From contig DAIDKS010000002.1 of assembly GCA_027449885.1 (NCBI GenBank), positions 1 to 39,405 of the forward strand: a DNA stretch of 39,405 nt, in the 5' to 3' direction. Below the pieces are notes generated by a model that saw only the letters and a list, made by a program, of their open reading frames with translations, had not been told where the DNA came from and ran no database searches. The translations under genes and the position numbers were made by a program. The stretch is from Acidimicrobiaceae bacterium (GTDB lineage Bacteria > Actinomycetota > Acidimicrobiia > Acidimicrobiales > RAAP-2). Shown piece after piece: positions 16,546 to 25,115 of this stretch (the stretch's first letter is position 1; each line of letters begins with the position of its first letter).

Positions 16546-18373
16546 TGTCGAAGGCGCGCAGGGCCCGGATGCGCTCCTGGCGGCGGGCGCGCAGCTTGCG
16601 CTCGCTCAGCCCCGCGAGCTCCACGTAGGCGGCGATCAGTGAGCGGTGGACCCGCTCGACGGTGACGAACGAGTTGTCGTCCTCCGCGATGACCTCGTCG
16701 ATGAGTCCGAGCTCCAGCTGGTCCTTCGCCGTCGAGCGCATGGTCGCGAGCGTCGTGCGCACCTGCTCGCGCGACGGGTTCGGCGTGCGGTAGAGGATCG
16801 AGGCGGCCGAGCGGGGCTCGGCGACGTAGGCCATGGCCTGCTCGAGCATGACGACGTGGTCGGCCATCGGGGTGGTCGCGAGGCCCCCGCCGCTACCGAG
16901 GGCCCCCGCCACGAGCGAGATGACCGGGCGGGGGTAGTCGATCCCGCGCAGGATGGAGCGGGCGATCAGCCGGGACTGGCCGCGCCGCTCGCTCTCGAGG
17001 GTCGGCTTGGCGCCCAGGGTGTCGGTGACGAAGAGGGCCGGCAGGCCGAGGCGCGCGCCGACGTCGAGGACTCGGTGCAGGTGGGCGAAGTCCTCCGGTC
17101 CGGGATTCGCCGGGCGCTTGATCACCGTCTCGCCGATGCGGGCGTAGGAGGGCTGGGTGCCCACGACCACGAAGGGCTGGCTGCCGAGCAGGGCGAAGGC
17201 CCCGACGATCGCCGGGTAGCGCAGCGCGTCGCTCTCCTGGATGTGGTTGTACAGGGCGACGGCGTCGGTGAAGGCGTAGCGGGCGACGAACTCGAGGTCG
17301 AGCCGGTTGGCGTCGGCGATGAGGTCCTGGTACTGCTCGAGGAGGGCTTCGGCCCCGTCCTCGGAGCGGGGCGGCCGCGGCGCCGCCGGGAGCAGCGTGG
17401 CCGTCGCGGAGGTGTCGTCGAAGCGGGGGCCCTTGATCCCCGGCGAGCCGAAGACGAAGATCCGGCGCTGACCCGTCGCGGTGACGTTGCGGATGAGGCT
17501 CGGGCTCTCCGCGCTGAGCGCGTGGTGCTTGTCGGGCGGGGTCGTCGCGGTGAGGACCTTGCCGAGGTACCAGACGACCTCCGCCACGTCGGGCAGGACG
17601 ACGTCGATGTTGCGGTCGAGGAGGTTGGCCTCGGCGCTCTGGGACTCGGCCGGCACGGCCGTCCCCTCGAAGGCCTCGATCACGTTGGGCCCGGCGAAGC
17701 CGAAGTTCGTCCCCGAGGTCGCGATGATGAGGTCGGCGCTCGGCACCGCGCTCGCCGAGACCCCGCCCCAGACGTTGCCGAGGAGGACCGCCACGTGGGG
17801 CAGGTCGACCCGCTCCTTGTAATTGCGGATCGCCTCGACCATCCGGGTCATCTGGGTGAGGCCGGCGAAGTTCTCGTGCTGGCGCACCCCGCTCGAGGCG
17901 TAGACGGCGACGAGCGGGAGCGACTTCTGGATGGCGAGGTCGGCGGCCGCCTGGAAGGCCTCGCCCGAGACGACGCCGAGCGAGCCCGCGAAGAAGTCCC
18001 AGTTCATCGCGTAGAGGACCACGGAGCGGCCGTCGACGGTCGCCTGGCCGTAGGTCGAGGACTCGCTCTTGCCGCGCTTCTGCTCGCGCCGCAGCTTGTC
18101 GTGGTAGGACTCGTCGGTCTCCTCGTCGTGCCCGCGGCGCACGAGGCCGATGAGGTCCTTGCCGATCCGCCAGCGCCCGTGGCTCGGGCGGAAGTGCATC
18201 AGCTCCTGGAGGAGGCTCAGCTGGGAGGGGCTGTTCACCGTGCGGCGGTTGCGCAGGTGGGGCTCGACGGGCTTCTCGTGGACCGGCAGGCCCATGGGAT
18301 AGCCCTCGCCGAAGGACGACAGGTCGAACTCGTCGTCGGGGTGCGCGTCGTCGCGCGGGTGGTCAACCGACAT
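16532..18373 (-). CDS. Acetyl-CoA carboxylase carboxyltransferase-type protein (fused beta/alpha halves)
   Basis: 613-residue carboxyltransferase with both crotonase-like halves in one chain, as in fused AccD-AccA proteins. The first half has FAGSLGVVSGEAFQAAADLA, then VYASSGVRQHENFAGLTQMTRM and GNVWGGVSASAVPSADLIIA. The second half has YPAIVGAFALLGSQPFVVVG, LPALFVTDTLGAKP, VISLVAGALGSGGGLATTPMAD and the tail KDQLELGLIDEVIAE. The four-cysteine zinc finger of bacterial AccD is absent. No biotin carboxylase or biotin carrier gene is in the window, so partners must be elsewhere. The likely start is ATG 18373 (TTG 18382 is possible). No ribosome site is visible, and a CATAAT box ends 7 bases before the ATG, which suggests a leaderless transcript. 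Which acyl-CoA is carboxylated is unknown. Confidence 0.82.
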   Translation of the reverse strand: MSVDHPRDDAHPDDEFDLSSFGEGYPMGLPVHEKPVEPHLRNRRTVNSPSQLSLLQELMHFRPSHGRWRIGKDLIGLVRRGHDEETDESYHDKLRREQKRGKSESSTYGQATVDGRSVVLYAMNWDFFAGSLGVVSGEAFQAAADLAIQKSLPLVAVYASSGVRQHENFAGLTQMTRMVEAIRNYKERVDLPHVAVLLGNVWGGVSASAVPSADLIIATSGTNFGFAGPNVIEAFEGTAVPAESQSAEANLLDRNIDVVLPDVAEVVWYLGKVLTATTPPDKHHALSAESPSLIRNVTATGQRRIFVFGSPGIKGPRFDDTSATATLLPAAPRPPRSEDGAEALLEQYQDLIADANRLDLEFVARYAFTDAVALYNHIQESDALRYPAIVGAFALLGSQPFVVVGTQPSYARIGETVIKRPANPGPEDFAHLHRVLDVGARLGLPALFVTDTLGAKPTLESERRGQSRLIARSILRGIDYPRPVISLVAGALGSGGGLATTPMADHVVMLEQAMAYVAEPRSAASILYRTPNPSREQVRTTLATMRSTAKDQLELGLIDEVIAEDDNSFVTVERVHRSLIAAYVELAGLSERKLRARRQERIRALRAFDIIQE

Positions 18374-18374
18374 G

Positions 18375-18392
18375 GGTGTCAATTATGACACC
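18375..18392. promoter_or_regulatory. Perfect inverted repeat at the carboxyltransferase start
   Basis: GGTGTCA-ATTA-TGACACC: two perfect 7-base arms around a 4-base AT centre, ending one base before the ATG at 18373. On the minus strand the centre forms CATAAT, a good -10 hexamer 7 bases from the start codon. A repressor bound here would cover the promoter of a leaderless message. It resembles operators of GntR- or TetR-type regulators in form only. Confidence 0.55.
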
Positions 18393-18468
18393 AGAACGCC
18401 CTCGACCGACCGGGCGGCCCGATCGCCCCGAATGCCGGCCCCCGGAGCCGGAACCCCCTCCGGGAGAC

Positions 18469-19257
18469 CTAGCCGATCTTGAAGTTGAAGCCGCCGCCCC
18501 CGTTCCCGCCCTCACCGGCGGGGAGGTACGGGATCATCGCGTGGGCCATACCCGGCAGGGTGAGGCTCTGGAGGTAGACGCGGCCCGGTCCGGTCAGCTT
18601 CGCGAGGAAGAGGGTGTCGGCGCCGAAAAAGATGTTCTTGATGCCGCGCACCATCGTGATGTCGAGGTCGACGCTCGCCTCGAAGAGGCCGACGTGGCCC
18701 GGGTGGACCATGATCGACTCGCCGGCCGCCAGGTCGTAGGTGACGAGCTCGCCGGAGAGCTCGATCCAGGCGACGCCCGACCCGCCGACCCGCTGCATGA
18801 TGAAGCCGTTGCCGGAGAAGATGCCCGCGCCGAGCTTCTGCTGGAAGCCGAGCGCCAGCTGGACCCCGGAGGTCGCCGCGAGGAAGCCGTGGCGCGACAC
18901 CATGTAGTCGCGCCCGTCGGCGACCGAGATCGGGAGGATGCGACCGGGCATCTTCGCCGCGAAGGCCACCGTGCCGTTCGCCCCCTGGGCGGTGAACTGG
19001 GACATGAAGATCGTCCCGCCGGCGACGGCGCGCTTCAAGACGCCAAGCACCCCCGAGCTCCCGGCTCCCGCCGTCGCCGTCGACATGACGATCGCCGAGG
19101 TCATCCAGGAGAGCTCGCCGCCCTGGGAGATCACCGTCTGACCGGGCGTGAGCTGGACCTCGAGGACCGGCATCGTCGTCCCCAGGATGCGGTGGGCGAC
19201 GCCGGCCCCCGCCGCGTCGGCGAACTCGGGGAGGCCCCCGTCAGCGTTCTCGGTCAT
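18469..19257 (-). CDS. AIM24-family (TIGR00266-like) protein
   Basis: 262-residue protein of the AIM24/DUF124 family, a double beta-roll fold of unknown biochemical function. Typical stretches are PVLEVQLTPGQTVISQGGELSWMT near residue 29, RAVAGGTIFMSQFTA, GRILPISVADGRDYMVSRHGFLA, AWIELSGELVTYDLAAGESIMV and the GPGRVYLQSL motif near the end. The C-terminal tail is glycine-rich (GGNGGGGFNFKIG). The ATG is at 19257. It sits 9 bases after the acyl-CoA synthetase gene and 95 bases before the carboxyltransferase start, so it probably shares the synthetase transcript. Confidence 0.85.
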   Translation of the reverse strand: MTENADGGLPEFADAAGAGVAHRILGTTMPVLEVQLTPGQTVISQGGELSWMTSAIVMSTATAGAGSSGVLGVLKRAVAGGTIFMSQFTAQGANGTVAFAAKMPGRILPISVADGRDYMVSRHGFLAATSGVQLALGFQQKLGAGIFSGNGFIMQRVGGSGVAWIELSGELVTYDLAAGESIMVHPGHVGLFEASVDLDITMVRGIKNIFFGADTLFLAKLTGPGRVYLQSLTLPGMAHAMIPYLPAGEGGNGGGGFNFKIG

Positions 19258-19266
19258 GGTCCCCCC

Positions 19267-20967
19267 TCAGGACGCGAAGTCCTCCTCACGGTACTCGCCG
19301 TCGGGGCGCTCGGCCGTCTCCTTCTCGCGGTTTCTCAGGTCGACGCGGCGGATCTTGCCCGAGATGGTCTTCGGCAGCTCGGCGAACTCGAGACGCCGGA
19401 CCCGCTTGTAGCCGGCGAGGTGGTCGCGGGCGTAGGCGAGGATGTCCCGGGCGAGCTCGGCGCTCGGCTCGTAGCCGGCGACGAGGCTCACGTAGGCCTT
19501 GGGCACGGCGAGGCGCACCGGGTCGGGAGCGGGCACGACGGCCGCCTCGGCGACGGCCGGGTGCTCGATGAGCACGCTCTCGAGCTCGAAGGGGCTGATG
19601 CGGTAGTCGCTCGCCTTGAAGACGTCGTCGGCCCGGCCCACGTAGGTGATGTAGCCGTCGGCGTCGCGGTGGGCGATGTCGCCCGTGTGGTAGCGACCGC
19701 CGGCGAAGGCCGCCGCGTTGCGCTCGGGGTCGTCCCCGCTCGCCTGGCGGTACCCGGCCATGAGCCCGACGGGCCGACCCTGGGCCAGGGCCACGCAGAC
19801 CTCGCCGTCGTCGCCCACCTCGCCGGTGATGGGGTCGACCAGCTCGATCGTGTAGCCGGGGATCGGACGGCCCATCGAGCCCGGTCGCACCGCCTGGCCG
19901 GGCGGGTTGCCGATCTGGACCGTGGTCTCGGTCTGCCCGAAGCCGTCGCGGATGGTGATGCCCCAGGCCCGCTGGACCGACTCGATGACCTCGGGGTTGA
20001 GGGGCTCGCCGGCGCTCGCCAGCTCCCGGACCCCCGGTCGCGTCGCCGCGAGGTCCTGCTGGATGAGCATGCGCCACACCGTCGGCGGGGCGCAGAAGGT
20101 GGTGACGCGGGCGTCGGTGAGGACGTTCAGCATGGCCGGGGCGTCGAAGCGCGAGTAGTTGTAGACGCAGATGGTCGCCCCCGCGATCCAGGGGGCGAAG
20201 AAGCTGCTCCAGGCGTGCTTCGCCCAGCCCGGGCTCGAGATGTTGAGGTGGACGTCGCCGGGCTGGATGCCGATCCAGTACATCGTCGTGAGGTGGCCGA
20301 CCGGGTAGCTCACGTGGGTGTGCTCGACCATCTTCGGCAGCGACGTCGTGCCCGAGGTGAAGTAGACGAGGAGGGGGTCCTGGGCGTTGGTCGGGCCGTC
20401 GGGGGTGAAGACGTCCGCGACCGAGGCGCTCTCGGTGAAGTTGCGCCAGCCCGCGACGTCCTCGCCGACCGTCACGCGCACGTAGTCGCCGGGGATGTCG
20501 GCGAATCGCGGGGCCACCTCGCTGCGCGCGACGACGGCCCCCGCGTGGGCCCGCTCGATCCGGTCGCGCAGGTCGCTCTCGGTGAGGAGCGTCGTCGCCG
20601 GGATGACGACGGCCCCGAGCTTGATGACGGCGAGCGTCGTGACCCAGAGCTCGACCTGGTTGCCGAGGAGCGCGAGGACCCGGGTGCCCCGCGCGACGCC
20701 GAGGGAGCGCAGCCAGTTGGCCACCTGGTTCGAGCGGTGCGTGACGTCGGCGAAGGTGTAGTCGACGCGCGAGCCGTCCTGCTCGACGATGCGCAGCGCG
20801 ACCGCGTCCGGGTGCTCCGCGGTGAGACCCGCGTCGAACCAGTCGAGGGCGAAGTTGAACTGGTCGAAGTGGGGCCACGCGAAGCCCGCCCGCGCGCCGT
20901 CGTAGTCGTCGCGGTGCTCGAGCAGGAAGTCTCGGGCGGCTCGGAAGGTCTCGGTCGGCGTGGTCAT
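19267..20967 (-). CDS. AMP-forming acyl-CoA synthetase (medium-chain-type)
   Basis: 566-residue member of the ANL adenylating enzymes, which activate a carboxylic acid with ATP and join it to CoA. The phosphate-binding loop is YFTSGTTSLPKMVEHTH (near 196), followed by SPGWAKHAWSSFFAPW, DGFGQTETTVQIGNPPG, YHTGDIAHRDADGYITYVGRADDVFKASDYRISPFE and the catalytic lysine in KTISGKIRR near the C-terminus. The pattern is closest to medium-chain acyl-CoA (ACSM/MACS-like) synthetases, but the acid cannot be named. No signal or membrane segment is seen. With the carboxyltransferase nearby it suggests fatty-acid or acyl-CoA metabolism. Confidence 0.9.
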   Translation of the reverse strand: MTTPTETFRAARDFLLEHRDDYDGARAGFAWPHFDQFNFALDWFDAGLTAEHPDAVALRIVEQDGSRVDYTFADVTHRSNQVANWLRSLGVARGTRVLALLGNQVELWVTTLAVIKLGAVVIPATTLLTESDLRDRIERAHAGAVVARSEVAPRFADIPGDYVRVTVGEDVAGWRNFTESASVADVFTPDGPTNAQDPLLVYFTSGTTSLPKMVEHTHVSYPVGHLTTMYWIGIQPGDVHLNISSPGWAKHAWSSFFAPWIAGATICVYNYSRFDAPAMLNVLTDARVTTFCAPPTVWRMLIQQDLAATRPGVRELASAGEPLNPEVIESVQRAWGITIRDGFGQTETTVQIGNPPGQAVRPGSMGRPIPGYTIELVDPITGEVGDDGEVCVALAQGRPVGLMAGYRQASGDDPERNAAAFAGGRYHTGDIAHRDADGYITYVGRADDVFKASDYRISPFELESVLIEHPAVAEAAVVPAPDPVRLAVPKAYVSLVAGYEPSAELARDILAYARDHLAGYKRVRRLEFAELPKTISGKIRRVDLRNREKETAERPDGEYREEDFAS

Positions 20968-21010
20968 CGCACCCCCCTGAAATGTGGTCGTGCGACGATG
21001 GTACGACCTG

Positions 21011-21526
21011 CTAGGCCCCCGTGCGTCCCGGAACGATGAGGGCGGTTCGCGTGCTCGCCTGTCGCGTGCAGACCGATATCGGCAGACGCACGTAGGTCGA
21101 TCGAACGAACGGGGCGAGCGTCACGACGACCCCGGTCGCGCGCCGGGCGCCGCAGAGCGCGGCGGGGTAGTTGCCGGTCTCGGCGGCGCCGAAGGGATCG
21201 CTCACGGACTGTCCGTGGGCCAGCACGTGGCGAGCGGGCATCATCCCGCGCGACATGCTGAGGGCCGGCGGGCCGACCCGGTGACGACGAGCGGCCACGG
21301 GCTGCACCGTGGGCACCCCCCAGATCGAGCAGGTGCCCCCGACGTTGGTGAAGACGATCGGGTAGTAGATGGTCCCCGCCGCCCCGTTCGCCGGTCCCAG
21401 CGTGACGCGCATCTGGGCGGGCGTGCACGCCGCGTCCGTGACGGCCGCCGGGGCCGCGACGCTCGGGGCGACGAGGGGCGCGAGGCCCAGCGTGAGGGCC
21501 GTCAGCAGTCGAGTCGTGAGTCGCAT
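21011..21526 (-). CDS. Secreted DUF4232-like protein
   Basis: 171-residue exported protein. The ATG at 21526 is preceded by AGGAGG. The signal peptide MRLTTRLLTALTLGLAPLVA, with further alanines, ends near VAAPAA. The mature part starts ACTPAQMRVTLGPANGAAG and continues IVFTNVGGTCSIWGVPTVQPV, which is the DUF4232 pattern of small extracellular actinobacterial proteins. Four cysteines in the mature part could pair. Function unknown. It is divergent from the PAS-GGDEF-EAL gene with a 143-base gap. Confidence 0.75.
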   Translation of the reverse strand: MRLTTRLLTALTLGLAPLVAPSVAAPAAVTDAACTPAQMRVTLGPANGAAGTIYYPIVFTNVGGTCSIWGVPTVQPVAARRHRVGPPALSMSRGMMPARHVLAHGQSVSDPFGAAETGNYPAALCGARRATGVVVTLAPFVRSTYVRLPISVCTRQASTRTALIVPGRTGA

Positions 21527-21669
21527 GTCATCCTCCTGCTCGGGTATCTCCGGTGGGAGCGACGCATTACCGACATCTTGTTCGAAGGTCGTTCCAGAGA
21601 TCACGTCACGGCCCCTCGGTAGCATCCGCTGTCGAGGGCCCCGACGGGGGCGTCGACGAGGGAGGCTCG

Positions 21670-23595
21670 ATGGGCGATGCACGTGATCCCTGGTGGGCGT
21701 TTGTTTCCTCCCACACCCAGCCGACCGCCGTCGCGCGGGCCGGCGCCCTGCTCGCGGCGAACGATCCCTACCACCGCGCGCTCGGCGCGTGGGTGCCGAC
21801 GGCGCCGGGCGTGACGACCCCGGAGGGGCGGAGCGACGTCCTCGTCGTCGCGCGACCCATCCCGGGTCTCGACGTCCTCGTCGCGACCGTCGAGCCGACC
21901 GTCGCCATCGACTACCGCCGGGCCGTCACCCACGCGCTCTCCCCCATCCTCTTCACCGACCCCGAGGGTCGCATCCTCGACGCCAACGAGTCCTTCTGCC
22001 GGCTGGTGGGCTGGGACCGCGAGGACCTCCTCGGCCGCAACTCCGACTTCCTCACCCTGCCCGAGGACGTCGCGCTGACCCCGCGGTCGCTCGATCGCGC
22101 CCGCACCGGCGAGGCGCCGACCGACCGGTACGTGACGCGCTACCGGCGCCGCGACGGCCGTGTCATCACGGTCGAGGTGTCGCGCTCCGCCATCTACGAC
22201 GACGAGGGGGCGCTGCGCTACACCGTCGTCTCCGAGCGCGACGTCACCGAGGAGCGCCAGCTCAACGCCCGCCTCGCCTACGGCGCCCTCCACGACCCCC
22301 TCACGGGCCTCGCCAACCGCGCCCTGCTCGACGAGCGGCTCGCCCAGTCGCGGGCGCGCCTCGCGCGCGAGCGGCGCACGGGCGCCGTCCTCATGATCGA
22401 CCTCGACGAGTTCAAGGACGTCAACGACACCCACGGGCACCTGGTCGGGGATCACCTGCTCGCCGCGGTCGCCCGCCGCCTGGAGCGGGTGGCGCGCGCT
22501 GGCGACACCCTCGCCCGCTACGGGGGCGACGAGTTCCTCTACCTCGCGGAGGGGGTCGGGGGCGACGACGGCGCCCGACGGCTCGCCGAGCGCGTGCGCG
22601 AGGCCCTCTCGCAGCCCGTCAGCGTCCTCGGGGTCTCGGTCACCCCGGGCGTCTCGATCGGCGTTGCCACGTGGGGCCCCGACGGGGGTGACGGCGGCGT
22701 CGTCGAGGCGGCCGACCTCGCCCTCTACGAGGCGAAGCGCCGGGGACGAGGGGCGATCGTCGCCTTCACCGAGGAGCTGCGCACGCGCGCCGCCGACCAC
22801 CTGTCGCGCTTCGCCGACGTCCGGGCGGCCCTCGCGCGCGGCGAGATCGAGATGCACTTCCAGCCCCTCGTCACGACGACGACCGGAACGGTCGTGGGGT
22901 TCGAGTCGCTGCTGCGCTGGAGCCACCCCACCCGCGGCGTCCTCGAGCCGCGCGACATCCTCGCCCGTGTCGAGGGGAGCGAGGTGGAGCTCTCCCTCGG
23001 CGCCTTCACGATCGAGCGGGCCGTCGCCTTCGCCGCACGGCTGGCGTCGGTCGACGGCGTCGAGCCGTTCGTCACCGTCAACCTGTCCGACGCCCAGTTC
23101 CGCGACCCCGCGCTCACCACGCGCCTCGCCCGCGCCCTCGAGGCCCACGCGGTCGCGCCGACGCGACTCATCGTCGAGGTCGCCGAGGCCGACATCCTGC
23201 GCGACCTCGTCGCCTCGATCACGACGATGGGCGAGCTCTCCGCGATCGGCGTCGGTCTCGCGATCGATCACTTCGGCGCCGGCCTCGCCTCCCTCGTTCA
23301 CCTGCTCCATCTCCACCCGGCGATGATCAAGCTCGACCCGGCGTTCCTGCTCCCGGGACCCCCCGACCACGGCGACGTCGTCCTCGACTCCCTCGTCGAG
23401 TTCGGCGGCCGCTACGCGACCCGGGTCCTCGCCGAGGGGGTCGAGACGGCCGGGGATCTCGCGCGTCTGCGGGCCCTCGAGTGCCCCTTCGGGCAGGGCT
23501 TCCTCTTCGCCCCGGCCCTCCCCGAGGACGACGCCGTCCGCGTCGCCGGCCGTCCCCTGCTCGACCCCGACCCGTCGGCGTCGGCGTCGGCGTAG
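21670..23595 (+). CDS. PAS-GGDEF-EAL protein (c-di-GMP turnover or sensing)
   Basis: 641-residue c-di-GMP signalling protein without clear membrane segments. The ATG at 21670 follows GAGGGAGGCTCG. A PAS domain spans roughly residues 90-200 (ALSPILFTDPEGRILDANESFC). The GGDEF domain has an intact active site G285-F289 (RYGGDEF) and an inhibitory-site RAGD just before it, so diguanylate cyclase activity is likely. In the EAL domain the first motif is FESLLRW, and the asparagine (VNLSDAQF), lysine (IKLDPAF), EGVET and QG residues are kept. The metal-binding DDFG motif is D533-H534-F-G instead of D-D, so phosphodiesterase activity is doubtful. It is convergent with the c-di-GMP operon on the other strand. 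Confidence 0.93.
   Translation: MGDARDPWWAFVSSHTQPTAVARAGALLAANDPYHRALGAWVPTAPGVTTPEGRSDVLVVARPIPGLDVLVATVEPTVAIDYRRAVTHALSPILFTDPEGRILDANESFCRLVGWDREDLLGRNSDFLTLPEDVALTPRSLDRARTGEAPTDRYVTRYRRRDGRVITVEVSRSAIYDDEGALRYTVVSERDVTEERQLNARLAYGALHDPLTGLANRALLDERLAQSRARLARERRTGAVLMIDLDEFKDVNDTHGHLVGDHLLAAVARRLERVARAGDTLARYGGDEFLYLAEGVGGDDGARRLAERVREALSQPVSVLGVSVTPGVSIGVATWGPDGGDGGVVEAADLALYEAKRRGRGAIVAFTEELRTRAADHLSRFADVRAALARGEIEMHFQPLVTTTTGTVVGFESLLRWSHPTRGVLEPRDILARVEGSEVELSLGAFTIERAVAFAARLASVDGVEPFVTVNLSDAQFRDPALTTRLARALEAHAVAPTRLIVEVAEADILRDLVASITTMGELSAIGVGLAIDHFGAGLASLVHLLHLHPAMIKLDPAFLLPGPPDHGDVVLDSLVEFGGRYATRVLAEGVETAGDLARLRALECPFGQGFLFAPALPEDDAVRVAGRPLLDPDPSASASA
23575..23592 (+). repeat. 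Three tandem TCGGCG hexamers at the end of the PAS-GGDEF-EAL gene
   Basis: TCGGCG is repeated three times immediately before the stop codon and encodes Ser-Ala repeats. Change in copy number would only alter tail length, so it is probably neutral. Confidence 0.7.
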
Positions 23596-23609
23596 CCGGC
23601 GCGCGGGTC

Positions 23610-25115
23610 TCAGGGGGCGACGAGGTCGGGCTCGGCCGGGGCGCGCGTCCCCCCGAGGGCGGCCCAGAGCGGCCCTCCGACGAGGTAGAGCCCGGTCGGG
23701 ACGACGAGCAGCTGTCGCAGCCACGTCGGCCACGGGTGCTCCCACAGGGGCTGGAGCCCGGGGAGGTGGACGAAGCCCAGGACGGTCAGGACGGCCCACA
23801 GTGCCCAGTACCACTCGAGCCTCCGCCGCACGACCGTCCGGACCGCGAGGAGCGCGAGGCCGGCGCCCGCCAGCGTCGCGTTGGCGTAGGGCGCCACGTG
23901 GTAGGCCCACGGCACCAGGGTGAACGAGCCCGTCGCGGGCAGGAAGTCGAAGCTGATCGTCACGAAGGCGATCCACGCGACGGCGGGCCCCCTCGCCCGG
24001 CGTCCCGCCGCCAGCACGACTACGAGGACGACCGCGAGGTCGGCCAGGTAGTAGGGACGGACGTTCTGCTCGAAGACGAGCCGGAGCGCGAGCGAGACGC
24101 CGACGAGGGAGAGCAGGACCTCCGGCGCGAGGGCCCCGTCGCCGAGGCGGCGACGGGCGTAGACGGCGACGGCGAGGGAGGCCGCGAGCGGGGCGATCCT
24201 CAGGAGCGCGAAGAAGAGTGGCCCGTGCCTCGTCAGCTCCCACAGCCAGGTCCCGCCGTAGGTGCTCGAGTAGCCCGAGCCGACGAGGATCCCGTGTAGC
24301 GCGCGACCCCCACCACTCCACAGGAGGGGCGTGGTGACGACGAGGCCGCTCAGCGCCGCGCCCAGCACGAGGCGAGCCCTCCCGGCGCGGGGCGCCACGA
24401 CGAGGAGGGGGAGGGCGACCAGCAGCGCGCTCTGCTGCGCGAGGACCGCGAGCCCGACGAGGACGCCCGCCGCGAGCCAGCGACGACGCGGCACCAGCCC
24501 GAGGGCGACCAGCGCGAAACCGAGCGAGAGCAGGTCCTCGGGGTGGAAGAACTGCACCAGCGAGGCGAGGACCGGGAGGAGGGTCGCGGCGACGGCGCCC
24601 GCCACGACCTCCCGGCGCGTCCGCGCCGCCCTCGTCGCCCCGAGGGCCACGAAGAGTCCGACGAGGAAGACGAGGCTGCCGAGGTAGCCCAGCATCAGCG
24701 CGTGCTTGATCACGGCCGCGTTCTCGCTCCAGGCGAAGATCGCCGGGTAGCCGTGCGCGCACCCCGGCCCGAGCGCGGCGGCCGAGGGGAACGGGGCGCG
24801 CGCCCCGAGGTGGAGGAGCGCCGCGACGACGCCCGCGACGAGCGGGTAGAGCGGGGCGGTCGACGTGAAGGGCACCGCGACGACCGGGACGTGCATCGCC
24901 ACGTAGGGCGGATAGGCGCAGGCCAGCTGGCCGTGGGCGATCGCGACGGTGGCGTAGAAGGACTCCGCGACGTCGCCCTCGGTCGGGCCCCCGAGCAGGG
25001 CGACGATCCCGACGTGCGCCGCGGCGATGAGGGCCCAGCCGACGAGGCGCTCGGCCGCCGTCAGCGGGTGCGCGAACCAGCCCCTCCGGCGCCCGACGGC
25101 GACGGGGTCGCTCAC
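23610..25115 (-). CDS. Polytopic membrane protein, glycosyltransferase-like (GT87/DUF2029-type) fold
   Basis: 501-residue integral membrane protein with about eleven hydrophobic segments, for example LVGWALIAAAHVGIVALLGG, LGYLGSLVFLVGLFVALGA and LYLVGGPLWAALGG. The arrangement, with a long first outer loop containing GDVAESFYATVAIAHGQ and a later FFHPEDLLSLGFALVALG, resembles polyprenol-phosphate-sugar-using mannosyltransferase-like proteins. No catalytic residue can be assigned with certainty. The GTG start at 25115 overlaps the stop of the unknown 199-residue protein by 4 bases, making it the last gene of the c-di-GMP operon. A role in making a cell-surface glycan controlled by c-di-GMP would fit but is inferred. 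Confidence 0.65.
   Translation of the reverse strand: MSDPVAVGRRRGWFAHPLTAAERLVGWALIAAAHVGIVALLGGPTEGDVAESFYATVAIAHGQLACAYPPYVAMHVPVVAVPFTSTAPLYPLVAGVVAALLHLGARAPFPSAAALGPGCAHGYPAIFAWSENAAVIKHALMLGYLGSLVFLVGLFVALGATRAARTRREVVAGAVAATLLPVLASLVQFFHPEDLLSLGFALVALGLVPRRRWLAAGVLVGLAVLAQQSALLVALPLLVVAPRAGRARLVLGAALSGLVVTTPLLWSGGGRALHGILVGSGYSSTYGGTWLWELTRHGPLFFALLRIAPLAASLAVAVYARRRLGDGALAPEVLLSLVGVSLALRLVFEQNVRPYYLADLAVVLVVVLAAGRRARGPAVAWIAFVTISFDFLPATGSFTLVPWAYHVAPYANATLAGAGLALLAVRTVVRRRLEWYWALWAVLTVLGFVHLPGLQPLWEHPWPTWLRQLLVVPTGLYLVGGPLWAALGGTRAPAEPDLVAP

Noticed and set aside
23575..23592. Phase-variable repeat in the PAS-GGDEF-EAL gene
   Set aside because: Only three hexamer copies, in frame and at the extreme C-terminus, so slippage would not switch the gene off.
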